Origin: Colletotrichum lupini
Lineage: Eukaryota > Ascomycota > Sordariomycetes > Glomerellales > Glomerellaceae
Direction of reading: 5' to 3'
DNA: 64,000 bases
Assembly: GCF_023278565.1 (NCBI RefSeq)
Contig: NC_064676.1
Span: 1,860,001-1,924,000, forward strand
The notes under the pieces were generated by a model. That model saw only the letters and a program-made list of their open reading frames with translations, was not told where the DNA came from and searched no databases. This document shows, piece by piece, positions 33,601 to 47,600 of the stretch. Every line of letters begins with the position of its first letter. Position 1 is the first letter of the stretch. A program made the translations under genes and the position numbers.

Positions 33601-36268
33601 CTTGCAGAGGCAGCGGTCGTTGTCTGGCTGCAGCGGAAAAGCTGCTAGTGCGGCGCCACTCCCATCACCCGTCATCTCCCTGAAAAGGAACGGTGGATCA
33701 TCTCCCCTGTATATCCTTGCAGATTGTGTGGATCTTGTCTCTGGTGCAATCAAGTACCGAGTTCCTCTGTTTTCCTTTTTTTTGCTTTCCCTTTTTGCCC
33801 TCTCTCTCTCTCTGCGGACACATACGCTAATCCTGCCAGCCCCTGCTATGCATCGCATTGGGGATAGAGGACATATTCCTAGGCAATGCTAACCCTCACT
33901 CGGACCTCAGGCATCGAAGATCCGGGAAGCCGCGAGACATTGCTGCCAGGCCTTGAGTGTTTACACTCCAGAGTGTGCCTCGATCTCCGTATCCCATGTT
34001 TGTTGTAAGGGACACCAACAAACTGAGAGTCAAGGGGAGTGTACGGAGTATACATCGACATGTTGAGCATACTTTTTTGTCCGGAAGGCGTTTGCGACCC
34101 ATCATTTCTTGGTGATATTTATCAAGAGAGCCTTCCAGACCTTCAAATATTGCCAAGCATCTCCATCTTCGCAATAGCCCATGGTGGATGCTGTCCCAGT
34201 TGGGTATGGAATTTTCCTGAGAGATGAAAGATTCTTGGTGTGGAGAGCCATGGGGGCCTTAACGGCAGCTTCGGGTGGAGGACGGTACCCTGCAGACACG
34301 GCGAGACGGACACTTTTCCTGCTCAACACGTGAAGAAAAGAGATCTTTTGGGTTATTCTTCCACGGGCAATAGCTGAATCTGCGCGAGGCAGACGATGAC
34401 ATGTGGTGCGCTGGGAAACGTCTGGAGAAAGGGCAACATCTCCACTTGCGCCATTGTAGGATGGATGAGGGGCAGCGTTGATCGAGGGTACCCCGGATCG
34501 TTGATGTAATTGCTGGGCCGTTTGGATGCTGACAAGCAATGCCTGGCCGGCTGGATGGCCGACCAACCAATGCTGCCAGATCATGGTTTCTCGTCCTCGT
34601 CGTCCAGCATGCCGTAACTCAAACACGAGAAGGAAAGAATCCTGATTATGGAAAGGATGAAAAGAGGCACGCTACGTCAGTCAAAATCCACTGGCCTCAC
34701 AGACGACACTACCACCCCCCATGCGGTTTACCTCCGTCAACCCCCGTCATACTCGACACAGGCAGATACGGATACCCAAGGCCACATGAACCGTAGCCAC
34801 CTTGGGAGGTTCACTGCCTCATCCCAGACGAGTAAGCTGGCACCCGCGTCATACATGTAACAGTATGGATATTCTGTGTGTCCTAGATGCAGCCACGGGA
34901 AATGTCATTATTGACGCGATTTCCGTACATCCATCATGGAAGGTGTTCCTTCATATTAGAGAGCGAACAAAGTTCGTCATCAAGAACCCAGGCTCATGTT
35001 TGCATGCAAGCCATTGGAAAAACAACGTGCAATTCATCAACCAGAGATTGGTTCTTTGGGAGCGGATCATATGAGAAACGCATTCGATAGAAGAGCCAAG
35101 CACTTGACTTGAAGTAACAGTAACTATGGCGGCAGCTTATCGGAGCTGTACGTATATACCGTTTGCTTGTTTCGTGGTTGGCAGCACCGGGTTGGTTGAC
35201 TCGATGACATTGAATGCGGTCTTCGTACGCGCGACTGCCATCATTTTAATATGAGGCTCAGTGGCTTGTCTGTCACTTATTGCCGGAATTGACATTCCCA
35301 CAGGAACAGTAAGGCTGGTCGCTCCCGCCCAGCCCACACGGTCAAAAGCACTTTTCTTTTTTGCTCGGCAACACACATGTGTCTTTGTTGCGTTGAATGA
35401 TGATGGGTTACAGGCATGGGCCGTCATCGTAACAGAGATGCCATGATATGACGACAATGTCGAACCCTTCTGTCTTTGACCATGCATTCTTGCTGCCCAA
35501 ACCCACGGTTGCGATGTGGTTCCAGCAGCACCCTCTCATTCAAGACCGCCCGCTCTCATCTTGTAGCAGGTCCCTTGTCATCTTCCCCCCTCCCCCCTCC
35601 CAGGTATGAAGTACTCCGTACTCTACATAGTACGCAGCATGCAATAACGGGCGTGGAAAGCAAAGGGATTGGTTGTACATGTGGGATGGGGCAGGACAGA
35701 ACAGATCCTGGCGTGCAGTGCAAGTGCAGCTTCCCACTTCCTGGCCGTGTGACTTTCTTCCGAGTCTTGCAGGTACGTATCAGACCCAAAAGTTGACGCT
35801 TCTTTCTGCTGGCTAATTTGATCTCGAGATACGTAGTTTAAGTACTTTGCAGTGTTGAAAGCATGGGGGGAATTTATTCTTGCGTCGGCTTGCGGTCAAA
35901 TCGAATTGGCGGCTCCTCTTTCCCCTCCTCATTCGCTTCCCTCCACTTCAATACTCCGTACACTACTTTAGGTACGGATACATCGACTTCCTCACTGACG
36001 AACAAACCAAGGGCACAATCCCCCCCAAAAGGGCCACGGTGCCCCCCTCTCTTTGCCTTGGCCCCTGCCAGTTGATGACAGCAGTGTCCGGGTGGGCACT
36101 GTGGAGGTTGTTTCAATCTTGCACACCCTTGCTCGAAACGCATCAATACATTGACGTGCCTTACGTCAGTGGTAGCCGTCGAAAGACGCCCTGGTATCCA
36201 CTTGGAGGGTTAAACGCACGCCGTACCACCCTTCCTTTCCCTCTTTTTCACGTCCCCGCTTTAGTTCT

Positions 36269-36282
36269 CCCCCCCCCCCCCC
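36269..36282 (+). repeat. poly-C tract (14 C)
   Basis: Uninterrupted run of 14 C within a pyrimidine-rich stretch. It lies inside an otherwise long open frame, so any frame crossing it is suspect. Confidence 0.9.
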
Positions 36283-38574
36283 GTCGTCAGAGAAAGCCCC
36301 TGCTCTTTCTCTCTCCAAAGTTGCTTGGGATCCGTCTGAGAGAGGTATTTCTTGGCGCTCTCATCGACATTGGCCCGTGGTTGCTTATTTTCATCGCAGG
36401 CAAAGGAAGGGTGGGAGGAGACAGACGGGCAGCAAGAAAGAACGAGAGGAAGGTATTCAGTACAGCCCTCGGGCCCACCTTTTCTGATTCTTTACGCCTT
36501 TCTCCAAGGCTTACCCCTACATTTTGCCCTTTCAAACGCCCACGCTACCTTTCGAACCCGCCCTGGTCTCTCCTCTTCGCAAGGATGCCATTGATATTGT
36601 TTGAATACCAGAGGGTGGGACGCCCCCAAGCGAACGAGCGTTGAACGCAGTATCCGTATGAACGCCAGATGCGAATTTGCGTGCGTTGGAGTGGGAAAGG
36701 GACAAGAGAGAGAGGAAGACATGAGGAACCGAACCGACGACGACAACAAGAATGCGCCCACAGTCTTCATTACAACCTGACCTGGGTATCCATACGGAAT
36801 ACTGGTATCCGTACTTTTCCAATGGCTTTGGGAGAGACCGGAGACCTTTTCCCAGCAAATTGACGGGAGCCACTAGAGAGGAGCCAAAGCCGGCATCTCG
36901 ACGCCCGTGATACGCTGCGGTTGGTCGCGTCGATGGAGTATGGACAAAATGTCACCATTGAGAGCCCTTCTCTTGGCCTGCCCTCCACTCTTTTTACTTT
37001 CATGCTCGTCTTGACACTTTCACACTTTGCCGAGTGCAGAGACCGCAGAACGCGATGCCATCACAAGGCACGCAGGCAGGCACGTTCGCACACCACCACC
37101 ACATCCACCACCACATCCATCATTCTTTCGCTCCTTTCAGCCAGCGGGACGGCGAGTGCTGTCATCAGGCATTTAGCTTCGCAAGGAGGAGGATAGTATC
37201 AAAAAGTCGTTGGACCGGAATACATGGTCCCCTACCCCGGCCCTGGAGCCATTCCCCTCTCAGATATCGCGACATCCATCTCAGCCCAAGGGGACTTTGT
37301 GGCGACACTGGCGAGCAAGCGCCGTTCCGAGTCAAGCCATGGCAGGTCTGAATCTGGACATGATGCTGGCTGACTACGTATCCGGTATGGCGTAGATGGC
37401 ACCTAGGGTCGGAGAGTCGAGTCTTGATGTATTTTGTTCCCCTTCCTCTGCTTTGGCAGAGAAAGACCCTGCATATCTCATCTCTATTCTACAGGCATTG
37501 GCGATTGATTAACTCATGGCTTGGACGTCAGGCAAGTCAGCCGTCAGAACCCACCTCCAGAGTACGGTTAACTTGGGAACAATTCTTCTTTCCCTACTTC
37601 GTACCCCTCGTCCTGACTATCCTATCCGTCCACATCCGTCATAGTCGCAGGAGAAGAAGAGAAATCATAGCGCACACACCCTTCCTCCTCAACCTTGATC
37701 AGACCCGATGCTAGTATCCGTAGCCAGCATGGGGGACTCTACAAATGTGCACTTTTGGTCTGCCTTTCGTAGTGTAGATGCGCGAGAAAGGAGAGACTGC
37801 CCACCAACTCGAACCCCCATCCCGTCCCATTCCATGCCATGGCCGCCCCTCCCATAGTCTCCGTGCCCTTGCCTACCCATCATCAGTGGCGCTTTTTTGG
37901 CTTCTTCTGATTCTTCCTACCCCGAGGGAGGCGCAATGCGTATCCGCATGCCCTAGACGCCGTGACGCCGTACCCTATCCTACGTTACGCTGAGTCCTGA
38001 CCTTAAGTTGACTAGCCCAGGTAAAGGCTAGTGATGGGCTGCTCGGATTGGAAGAGATGGGGGGAGAACAGAGCTCTTGCCCGTGGCCTGGCGCTAGAGG
38101 CGATGGCGAGCGGGAGAGACAGATACCGGCACCTTGTGGACTGGGGGGCTTTTCTCTTAATGCTGGTGCACGAATACCTACCTCACGTTGCCATACTCTG
38201 CAGCAAGGTAGGTAAGGTAGGTAGACTTGCAAAGTCTCCGTACAGTACTTTGGTAGGTGGGCGAAAGGGCAGCATATGCTCGAGCGTGCTAGCCTTGCCC
38301 AAAGTATAGACGACGTACTCGGGTACTTGGGACGGGACGTGGTCGAGGCGTCGACAGCCGCGCTTTACGTTGGTAGTTCTACCCGTCGGGCTTGGTACCT
38401 GCGTGGCGCGCACCTGACTTGGACGGTACAAGCCTGAGCCCGGCTCTTCACCTCGCAGGTTTCCGCATCTGTAGTGTGAGCGGATACCGCTTTCTCTGAT
38501 GTAGGTGTACGCAGTAGGTGCCCCCTCCCAGTCTCCTCACACTGGAGAGACAGAAAGACTCTGAGAGGAGAGAG

Positions 38575-38599
38575 GTGTGTGTGTGTGTATGTGTGTGTG
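38575..38599 (+). repeat. GT dinucleotide microsatellite
   Basis: GT repeats with a single TAT interruption. Confidence 0.9.
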
Positions 38600-39339
38600 C
38601 ACACTTTCTCCTGCCTGGCTTAGGACAGCCGGGTATCCACTTCCCATGGTCCCTGTCTGTCTCTCCCCCCTCACTCCACCCACTCCTTCTTACTCGCAAA
38701 CACACCCCCTTCCCTCCCGTTGTCTTCCTTCTCTCCTTCCTTGCCCGCCCCCCTTACCCCCGGTCGAACCCCCATCCCTCTTTTCTTGCTAAAGTGACCC
38801 CACCACACGTCTTCTTCCTCATCTTTCTCGTTGCCAGAAAAAACACACCCCCTCTCCATCGGTTTCCTCACCCCACCCCTTCACCTCATCGCTCCACACC
38901 AGGCACTCTAACACCAAGTAAAGCGACATCATAGCTTCATCTGCTGTCTCTCCTGCCTGACCCGGAAGCACCACAGGATGTAAAAGCGTTGTTCCCTCGC
39001 CTCCCCCATCCCTCTTTGCGAATTCTACACCTTGACCCAATTTTCTGAACGCTCATCATCAGAGAGATCATCAGCTCCATCATCCAACCTCAAGCCCAAC
39101 CACGCATTACAGACAGAGCGCTCCGCCTTCTTTCCTGCTTGCCCTGTGCTTTCGGTTCGTCACAACTGAACAGAAAGAAATAGAGAGCGCATTGAGAGGC
39201 AGCAAAATCAAAAAAAAAGAAGCAACTGTCTGTTCTTCGGCACTGCCCCCATATCTTTTTTTCTTCCACACACAAGAACGAGAAAAAGATACTGGTACCT
39301 TTTACACCAAAAAAAAGCACCACGCTACGTACACTACGT

Positions 39340-39367
39340 ACACACACACACACTCACACACACACAA
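39340..39367 (+). repeat. CA dinucleotide microsatellite
   Basis: CA repeats with one CT interruption, lying in the presumed leader of the FlbC-like gene. Confidence 0.9.
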
Positions 39368-40404
39368 CACGGGAGAGCCCCACTATTTGCGAACTTGAGG
39401 AAAAAGGGAAGGGGAGAAAAAAAAACACACCAACGCACTTCCAATTATCGGTCGTCTTCTCCCGGCTGACTTCAGAGCCGTCCGCACTCTACACCGCACT
39501 ACTGAACTACACCTGGGGTCCCTGTCACGGCTCCCCAATTGACCTCGAGACTTTTCACCAAACCGTCCTCGACACCGCAGATCTTTCTCCCATTTCGACT
39601 TCGTCCCAGGGACGTACTCCAGGTCTCTCCTCCTCTTCCTTCCTGGTCAACTTGTCAAAAATTGGGCCACCATCTCTTTCTCTCTCTCCTCTCCTCTCCC
39701 ATTCTCATCCACAATCCCACATCCTCATTCACTCACTTTACACACCTCTAAACCCACGCTACGCACTACCGTGCATCCGCTCCGCTCTCGCTGGTCTACA
39801 CCTACTTCGTACACTACCTTGCCCTACGGAGTACTTCGCTACTGTACCTCAACCTGGTCGTTCCCTCCCTCAAGGCTCCTCCTCAGCCTGCCCCCCGGTC
39901 CTAATCTGAACCATCCTGCTACCCTACCTAATCGCCCCCAACCCTGTCCGCCTCGGCCTCTTTCCCACGGGATATTGGCGCTGTCGATCACTCTGAGTCG
40001 GAGTCGTCACAGCTGTCTGCAGAGAACGAGTCTCCACACGACTCTCCCATGTCCCGCTGACCACTGTGCAACAAGCTTCATACGACTCTTGCCTGGTCGG
40101 CCCAAACGATTGGTCTCAGCTCTCAACTGGTTCAAATACTCGTGTGTCAGTAGTCCACAGGCACACACTTAAACCTCGCTGATCCCCCAACCTCAACTCA
40201 CACAACTCCCACGGCATCATCCAGTTCTATCTGATCCGTAACACGACTTGGCTTTTTCTCAAAGCCGTTGCACTTGCATCCGATCAGCAAACGCTATTCC
40301 ACCGGACATCTACCTTTGTTGACGCTCAACCTCGTCATCCCATCTCATCATCACCACCACAACCTCTCATCACCACCATCATCAACACCACCAACCATAC
40401 CATC

Positions 40405-41687
40405 ATGACTATGACATTAGATTCCCAGCAACGATTCGGACCTTTAAACACATTCGACCACATGTCTTCCTACGCACATTCATCATCCTCCTCCTCCCCC
40501 CAGTTCTCAAACCCGTGGGCAAACACCTCATCACCTCAAGCTCCTCAGGGCTTGTATGCTCCTCACCACGGTCACTCTCTCAACTCGGGTCTGGGCTTGG
40601 ACAGGTCACACACTGCTAGGACTAGCACCAGCAGCAATGCCTCATCTTTGGGTTCTTACGGACAGATCCCAGTGACGGCAGCTTCAGCAGGTAGTCTCCC
40701 CATGGCAGACCCTCTGCCTAGGTCGGACTTACTCACTCTTCCCCAAGATATCCTCAGTATCAACCGCATGGCTGCCACCTCGGCCCCTGCCTACGGTGAT
40801 GCTCCCTACGCGACCGCCGCTTCCCCTGTCAACGCTACTTACACGGCTTCTCCCACCCCCTACGAGACCATGGGCTACGCACCTGCTCCCATGCGCTCTA
40901 CTTTCGCCCTTGCTCCGGAACCCGAACACTCTCGGAGATTCTCTCACTCGTCAGTACCCTCAACTTCCCTGGTCGATGTCACAACCCCCAATATTCTGGC
41001 CCGGCCCCATCGCAACTCAATGATTGACTTTAACAACAGAGGAATTCACCACCACGATGAGCGCAGGAGCTTCGCTGATGCCCTCGACGCAAGCCACGGC
41101 ATGCTCGCCATGAGCCAAGAGACTCCCCGTAACATCTATGGCGCCCGCAGCGACAGAGCTTCAGGTGACTCGTACGGCTTCCCCTCGACGCACTCTACCA
41201 GCTCTTCCGTATCCTCCGCCTCTGGATTCGGCAACTACTACGGCGCCGACTCTGTTAGCGACTACTCTACTGCCGGCTCAGACATCGAGTCTGTCACCTC
41301 CCGGACCCTCCCCAGGCCCCACGGCCTCATGGCTCCCCAGATCCCGCCTGCGCCCCAATCCATGATGGGCCAGTTCAGCTCCAAGGTGTCGTCCAGCACG
41401 CAGAAGAAGCATAAGTGCAAGGTGTGCGACAAGCGTTTCACTCGCCCTTCTTCTCTTCAGACGCACATGTACAGCCACACTGGCGAGAAGCGTATGTTAC
41501 ACCCATTATCATGCGTGCCAAGGCATATCTCCAGATTACACGTGCTAATATCAGTATAGCCTTTGCCTGCGAGGTCGAAGGTTGCGGTCGTCACTTCTCC
41601 GTAGTATCAAATCTGCGGAGGCACAAGAAGGTCCACAAGGGCGACGCTCGCTCTGAAGCTGGTTCTGAAGACCATCACTCCGATTAA
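40405..41687 (+). CDS. flbC: C2H2 zinc-finger transcription factor, FlbC-like
   Basis: Exons 40405-41491 and 41560-41687 give 404 residues. The 68-nt intron (GTATGT, GCTAATA branch, TATAG) falls inside the finger linker and splices exactly to TGEKPF, which confirms it. The first 330 residues are Ser/Pro/Ala/Tyr-rich and low complexity, as in fungal activators. Two tandem C2H2 fingers end the protein: C338-x2-C341-x12-H354-x3-H358 and C366-x4-C371-x12-H384-x3-H388. They are followed by a short acidic tail. The architecture (two C-terminal fingers, the second of the CEVEGCGRHF type) resembles the conidiation regulator FlbC, an upstream activator of brlA in Aspergillus; the FlbC name is tentative. 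A second in-frame ATG lies two codons downstream. Large gene-free flanks suggest complex regulation. Confidence 0.88.
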
Positions 41688-44600
41688 TCGGACTCAACTT
41701 GCCATATCCACATGTACAACAAGCTGTAACGGCAACATCGTTGTTCTCGAAACAATCCTCGGCGAGTATGATCAGTACGAGCTCACGAGTTTTCCCGGTT
41801 CGAGTCATGACCTAAAGTCTATACCCACTCTCGACACCGAAACCCCCTCCACATCTGCGAGTGGCTCGACAACGGGGTTGTGATTTTTCAAAAATTTCTC
41901 ATAGACGGTCTTCGTTTTTTCATCGGTTCTCACACGATACCATTCTTACAATCGTTATAATATCCATCTATCTGCGAGCGAAAGAGACAAAAGTCAGGCG
42001 GCGGCAAAGGAATTGGCGGGCGGGTTGTCACTTTCGGATCATCATCATAAAGGGTGTCTCATGATATGTTGGAGATTTTTTTACCAATGCTTTTTTTTAT
42101 TGGCTTACTTTTACCTGCGACTATTCGAGCCCGCGGGCTCCGGAACGATGCGGCAGAGTCGACGGCGCCTCATGGCTGTGAGGTACGCATGGGAAAGGGG
42201 GAAACTGCAGGAGGAGGAAGGGGGACAAGGGCGCGGATTCACTTCATTGTCGATCGCTCAACCCCACACCACACAACCCCCAGGATACGGGCCTGGTTGG
42301 TGGCTGGACCAACCACATTCTTGTCCATTTTCGGTTTTCAAATGTTTGAAAGAGGAAGAAGATCTCCAAGAGGTCATGGAGGACCTGGCGATACCCTCAC
42401 CCTTGGCGTTGAACGGATACTGGGCTGCACTCTTGTTATTTTCTGCCTTTTGTTTTTCATCACCTGTTACTTTGTTGCGCACTCATCATGTCGTTTCCGC
42501 CCGTTGGGAAATTCCACCAAAAGGGTCCTTTTTCTTAGATGACGAACCAGAGGTTGGTGCCTTGGCGGCACACCTCGCAAAAACTCGACCCTGTTCCCAA
42601 ACCGGGAGGGCGACTTGTACTACTAGCTTCCACACACGATGATTATACCCATCTTACTAAGAAATGCCACTGCATTTTCTAGTTTGCATCGTCGAGGACA
42701 ATTTTTTTTCTTTGGACTTTTGAGACTCTTTGCTTCACATCCCTCGTGACTTGAGCGGCGAAGGCGGCGGCGGCGGCGAGCAAAGGAAATGGGTTGTGAT
42801 TTAAGGAAACCAGATTAGTGGATTGGCTGGTAGTGTCACTGGTTATGGGTAACCACGCACATAGTACATTGCGAACAGTATAATATAATAGTAGTACGAA
42901 GAATTTCAAAAAAGAAAATTCACATCAACCATCTGTAACCCGCGCATCTCCAACGGCCAAAGCTTGATAGATCGGCAACGCAAGATCAGACCACCTCTGA
43001 TGCAATGAAGCTCCCTGGGCTTGTAGGAACATTCGATCGATCAATTGCAGGTGGTCAAGCATCAAATAGATGGCGCGGCGCCGAGGGCACGGGGGAACGG
43101 TTCCTCTCCTCCGCCTTTGCATCAAGATGGGGAAAACGACAATCTGCATCCCCAAGTAGACTGGGCCCCCGAGCTCCCGTGCTTCCCCCCTCCCGGGCCT
43201 CCAAAAGCGCCATGCCTGCCATCTCATCACATATGCATCTCTCCCCGCAATGGGGATGAAGCCGAAGCTTGAGATGAGGATGTGTGTATTTGGGGCTTGG
43301 ACGGTTCGGCTCTCACCGACTCGCCACCTGCCATGCGATGCGGTCTATTCGGGCAATGATATCCCAATGTCATGGCCCTGAAATCTGGAGGATTGGTAGG
43401 TATTCCGTGGTCTAGTGTGGTTCAACCACGGCGCGCGCCTTTGTCTCATCGCAAATCCAATCGCTTTCGCCGAGTGCGGAAGCTGAAAGTGTGCGTATAC
43501 CTACTGCCGGCCGGCACCGCGTATGCGTGTGTGACAACCCAATGGTAGGGATAAGCCTAAATGAGGGTCGGGCTCACTGCCTTTCTGACAAAACCCAAGG
43601 CAATGCCAGGCACCCAGCAAAACGCCATGATTTTGATAGAAAGAGGGGGCTCTTTGGGGAAAGGGGAAAGAGGCTGCGTCGATCTCTAAGAAAGGGGGGA
43701 GGGGGTTGTGCGAGTGTTCATGTGAAAACATGGGAGAAGCTGCCGCGTGGTCAACGATCGGCGCGCAGTTGCGTTCGGTACGCGGGGCGTACTCTCACGC
43801 ACACACACACATTGACATGCTTGGTATATGCTAGGTATTAGGACGGGGTTGCGCCCATGGTCAGATAAGATGATCCATCTTGAACGTGGCTCGCGAATTG
43901 GCGGGTTGGACGCTGCCGAGGGGTCGCTCGGGGGAGGCAAAAACCGACAAAAAGTCCTGATGGAAGTGGAGGCTCAATTCGCGACGTTGTTGTCGTCGTT
44001 GCTGGCCTTGGTCAAGGTCACCTGGTCCGGGCATGTTAGCGGCGACTTTGTTTTTGGAACAAGGCGCCGTTGCGGCAACTGAGTCGAACGCGGCGACACG
44101 GAAGGGCGGCTAAAAGGGAGGGGGTTTGCCTCGCCATGATGGAGGCGTTTCGGGGCGGAGACTCGGGGAGGCTACGGAAAGAGGCTAACGAAGACGGGGG
44201 AAGAAGCAACCTTGGGTTACGTAGATAGAGGGGAGCGCTATCAAGGATGGATATGTGCTTACGTAGTTTACGGAGTCCTCAAGGGGATCTCACCAAGACG
44301 GCACTAGGCCAACTTTGCCATGAAGTGACGGATGGCGTATGGGCCAAAACGGAGATGACTAATTCAGTGTCATGTACGACGTGGTGTTAGTTATAGTAGG
44401 AAGAGACGGATCCCAAAGAGGCCAACTAGAATGGTCAATCTGCAATTCTGCCGCAGAGACTAAGTCGTGTCGTATGCCCGTCCGTTGGAGCTAATGTATA
44501 GTATGAGCGGACCAAGAGGGACAAGGGGTGGGAAGACCAATATGAGAGAGAGGATACAACCTGGGAGATCGCATATGCATTGGAGGACTGACAGGTTTGG

Positions 44601-47600
44601 GAGGTCTCAGTGTGGAGCGCCCCGAGTATGTGAGATGCAAACGAGGAGGGCACCTAATCATTCGATATGGGATGAAGATTAACGGAGACTAGGAATGATG
44701 AGGGGAACTTTGTCATTGACAATATGTGGCATTACACCAAGAACTGCGAAGACGGGGGACTGGGATCGCTGGGAGAAGGGAGCAAGGAAGTAGAGCTCCG
44801 CTGAACTGGATAAGTTGGAGATGGATGGGCTGGGGATGACGATGTAGGAACCATAACAAATGGAGACTGCGGACCTTTGTGCTGCAAGTGGTGGACAGGC
44901 CAAGGCAAAGGCTATGCAAGATGAGGCAAGCCCCAAAGTGAACCAGATGCCTGCCTACGCAGTGTGTGCTTGAAAAGACAAGCCATCGGAACAAAAGCCT
45001 GATGGCAGATGTGGGAGGTGGAGAGGGTCAACAAAAAGTATGTATCCACACCGTTATCGTCGCCGTGGTGGTTGTAACTTGTCGTCGTTCTCAGCATCGA
45101 ATTGCCTCATCCCAGCCGCAAGCCCCAGCTCTTGCACCGTCCCGCGGAGCCACAAGAAGAGCCAACTTCGGCGCAACCAGAGATGAAGGGAAAAGTGGAT
45201 GCGCGTGTTTCAGCAACATGTCAGACTCCGCACATAGGCACGCGTCGAGCAGCGAGCATCTGTTTGCTGGGATTTGGCACCAAGATGAGCTCTGATCATT
45301 TCCTGCTCGAGAGATATCCTGGAGTTAAGCTCGATCAAGCTTCGTGGTGGGCTGAACGGGAGTGATTGGATGACATTGCCTCGGGCGGGGCGATCTTGGA
45401 AGAGACGGATCCCGGCGGTGCTGAAGTCTGAACTGTGGACTGTGCTGGGGACGTTTTACATCTGATGCCTGGTGGTTCGGGCTACAATGTCGGTCATGTA
45501 TCCGTCCAGAGAAAAGCGCATATACGTAGTACGCTCGAAAAGAGAGGTCCATTGTGATGATGGATACCTCGATAGCACCTTGGTCCTTGGGTAGACACAG
45601 CGGACCCATTCGAACGGCATTTGATGAAGTGGTCCGGCTCAACTTCTCGAGACGGTCAGTCTGAGTGGTTTCTGAGAGGGCTCCTCTTCCGTTGTTAGAG
45701 CCAGGCTCTCTATCCATACGAGATAAGATAGCGACCCCACTGCACACGACGTCTTTGTTTGATCCTCGGGGATGGTGAGGTTACATCCAGCAAGACCAGA
45801 GCGTCAAATGTACCGTACTACCGTACCCGTACCAAGCCTGACCAAAAGCAGCAGAAGAAGGGCACAATGACCCAGGATTTGGCTGGGATTTCTGCTCGCG
45901 AGGCACCCGATTCGATGGAACTAAACGATATCCAAAACATGACTTCTCTGGAGCTTCACGTCTAATGCCATCCCAGAGTTCCGTGGTGCTAGGTTTCGCT
46001 GGGCATTCCACGGAGCTTGGAGGACGGCCAGCAAATGAGGTGACAAGGCGAACATTTCCAAGCCCTGCCGGACCACCGACGATCCGCCAGGTACCGACAC
46101 CGACACACACTCATGTCCATCCTTCAGCGGATACGCGCGTGACAAGTCTCTGAGCCTGCCGTGACCGGCTTTCCTACCCCAGATCACGGGGACGGGGATG
46201 TCCAGTTGCGCTCCTGCAAGGATTCTGCCATTACACCATCAGAGTGATCTTGTGCTCGAATCGCGATGCAGTACGGTGCTAGCCCGTTGAAGCGCTGCGT
46301 GAAATAATGGAAGCCATGAGTGCCAGGTGCGAAGCGATGCTGAGCAAGCGAGAGACGGCATTGCTTGGCACCCGTCTCTTGATAGTGTCTTTGTCCACCA
46401 TCCGAGGTTTGTGATGGTATGCGGAGGTTCCGCCCAACTAGCGAGGTAGCATGCGGTGCTCGAAATGCAGCGGGCGCGCCAACGACGGCAGCGCAACGGC
46501 AAAAAAGCTGGCGAGGCGTCAAAGTGGCCGCAGCCGACCATGGAAGGCGAAGACGCTCGAGAGTTCGCGCACCCCAAGTGTCAAGTACCTTGTGCTAGTA
46601 GGGCTCCGTCATCGAGATACCGGCGCACGAGACAGATGGCTGCTTCAGAGGGGGGAAGCCTGTTGACCTCAACGTCATGGTGGCCGCGGCACAGGCTTTT
46701 GGTCGTGCTCTCGTGTCGTGTGCGGTGATTTAGGTTGTGAGTGGTGATTGGAGTCGGTTATTCAGTTGGATGCGGTGGGTGGGTAGCAGATAGCATAGCT
46801 AGTGCCTGTAAATGCGCCGTCAAGGGTGCTTGGATGTGTGGGTGGGCGGGAGTGTGTTCGTTGTTTGGTCGACATGGAGCAGAACAGATACAGATGGGTA
46901 GTATGTAAATGTGCGTGCCCGTGCCCGCAGCCCGTGTAGCAGTGGTACGGCATCGTACCGCGGCGGCGCTGGCGGCGGGCCATTTGGCGGCCGGGGAATG
47001 TCACGGAGGGAGGGATAGGTTGGATGCAATTCGCAGGCTTCGCAATCCGGTAGCGTTTTTGTAAAAGGTGTGGCCGTACTCCGTACTGTACAGATACCCC
47101 CTCGGTTGGAGGACTCCTGGATCGAAAGCAGCCAACGAGCAGACGCGCTAGTGCGGCTAGCTGCACGCAGACCCAGCATTGGATTGGGGCAAGGCAGACG
47201 CCTCTCAAGATGGGATCTTCAGGGTCCTTCTGCTGTTCCTAGAACCCTAGGGTCTGAACGCCCACCCCGGATTTTTTGTTCGATGGGGAAGAGTCAGGCG
47301 TGGGTGTTGGTGTTGTTGATGATGGTATTGGTACGCGCTTTGGATGAATTTTGGTCCACGGTCGGTTCGCAAGGGACAATGCTTGTTTCCGAACCAAATG
47401 CGATGTCATTGCTGTCTCGGCCAGTGAACGAGGCGCCCAGTGTCTGTTGATTTGATTGCATGCTCATGGGTGCGCTCTATTTGCCACAAGGCTGCCTGGG
47501 TAGATGTAAGTTGAGGTTGGCTACCAACCACAATGAAGGGGGTGCGTAGGAAAGAATTGGAGGAACCTTGGAGAGGAGACGACGGTTGAAGCTGGAGGGT

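Larger units (their letters stand above)
23535..38572. other. gene desert upstream of the FlbC-like gene (left part)
   Basis: About 15 kb with no recognisable protein or RNA gene on either strand. The left end includes the SF3B1 3' UTR. Longer frames (25651-26127, 29989-30699, 31649-32374 and 35880-36644 plus; 34102-34626 minus) are mutually overlapping, lack domains and lack the codon bias of nearby genes. Visible content: a 13-T run at 23864-23876, a 14-C run at 36269-36282, a perfect palindrome at 30647-30660, and repeated TACGGAGTA/TACGGATA/AGGTA words. No transposon coding remnant or strongly AT-rich RIP-like block is seen. Unannotated non-coding transcripts are possible. Confidence 0.55.
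38573..40404 (+). promoter_or_regulatory. pyrimidine-rich leader/promoter of the FlbC-like gene
   Basis: Plus-strand C/T-rich DNA runs for about 1.8 kb up to the start codon, with blocks such as 38640-38770 and 39650-39720. It includes a GT microsatellite (38575-38599), a CA microsatellite (39340-39367), a TACGGAGTA word (39825-39833) and CAT/CAC triplet runs (40345-40395) just before the ATG. Such C/T-rich leaders are typical of highly regulated genes in filamentous fungi. The transcription start and any leader introns cannot be placed by eye. Confidence 0.5.

Noticed and set aside
35880..36644. 254-codon plus-strand frame
   Set aside because: It crosses the 14-C run at 36269-36282, shows no domain or codon bias, and overlaps equally long frames on both strands.
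42013..42642. 209-codon plus frame after the FlbC-like gene
   Set aside because: Likely 3' UTR; two overlapping frames of similar length and neither with a domain.
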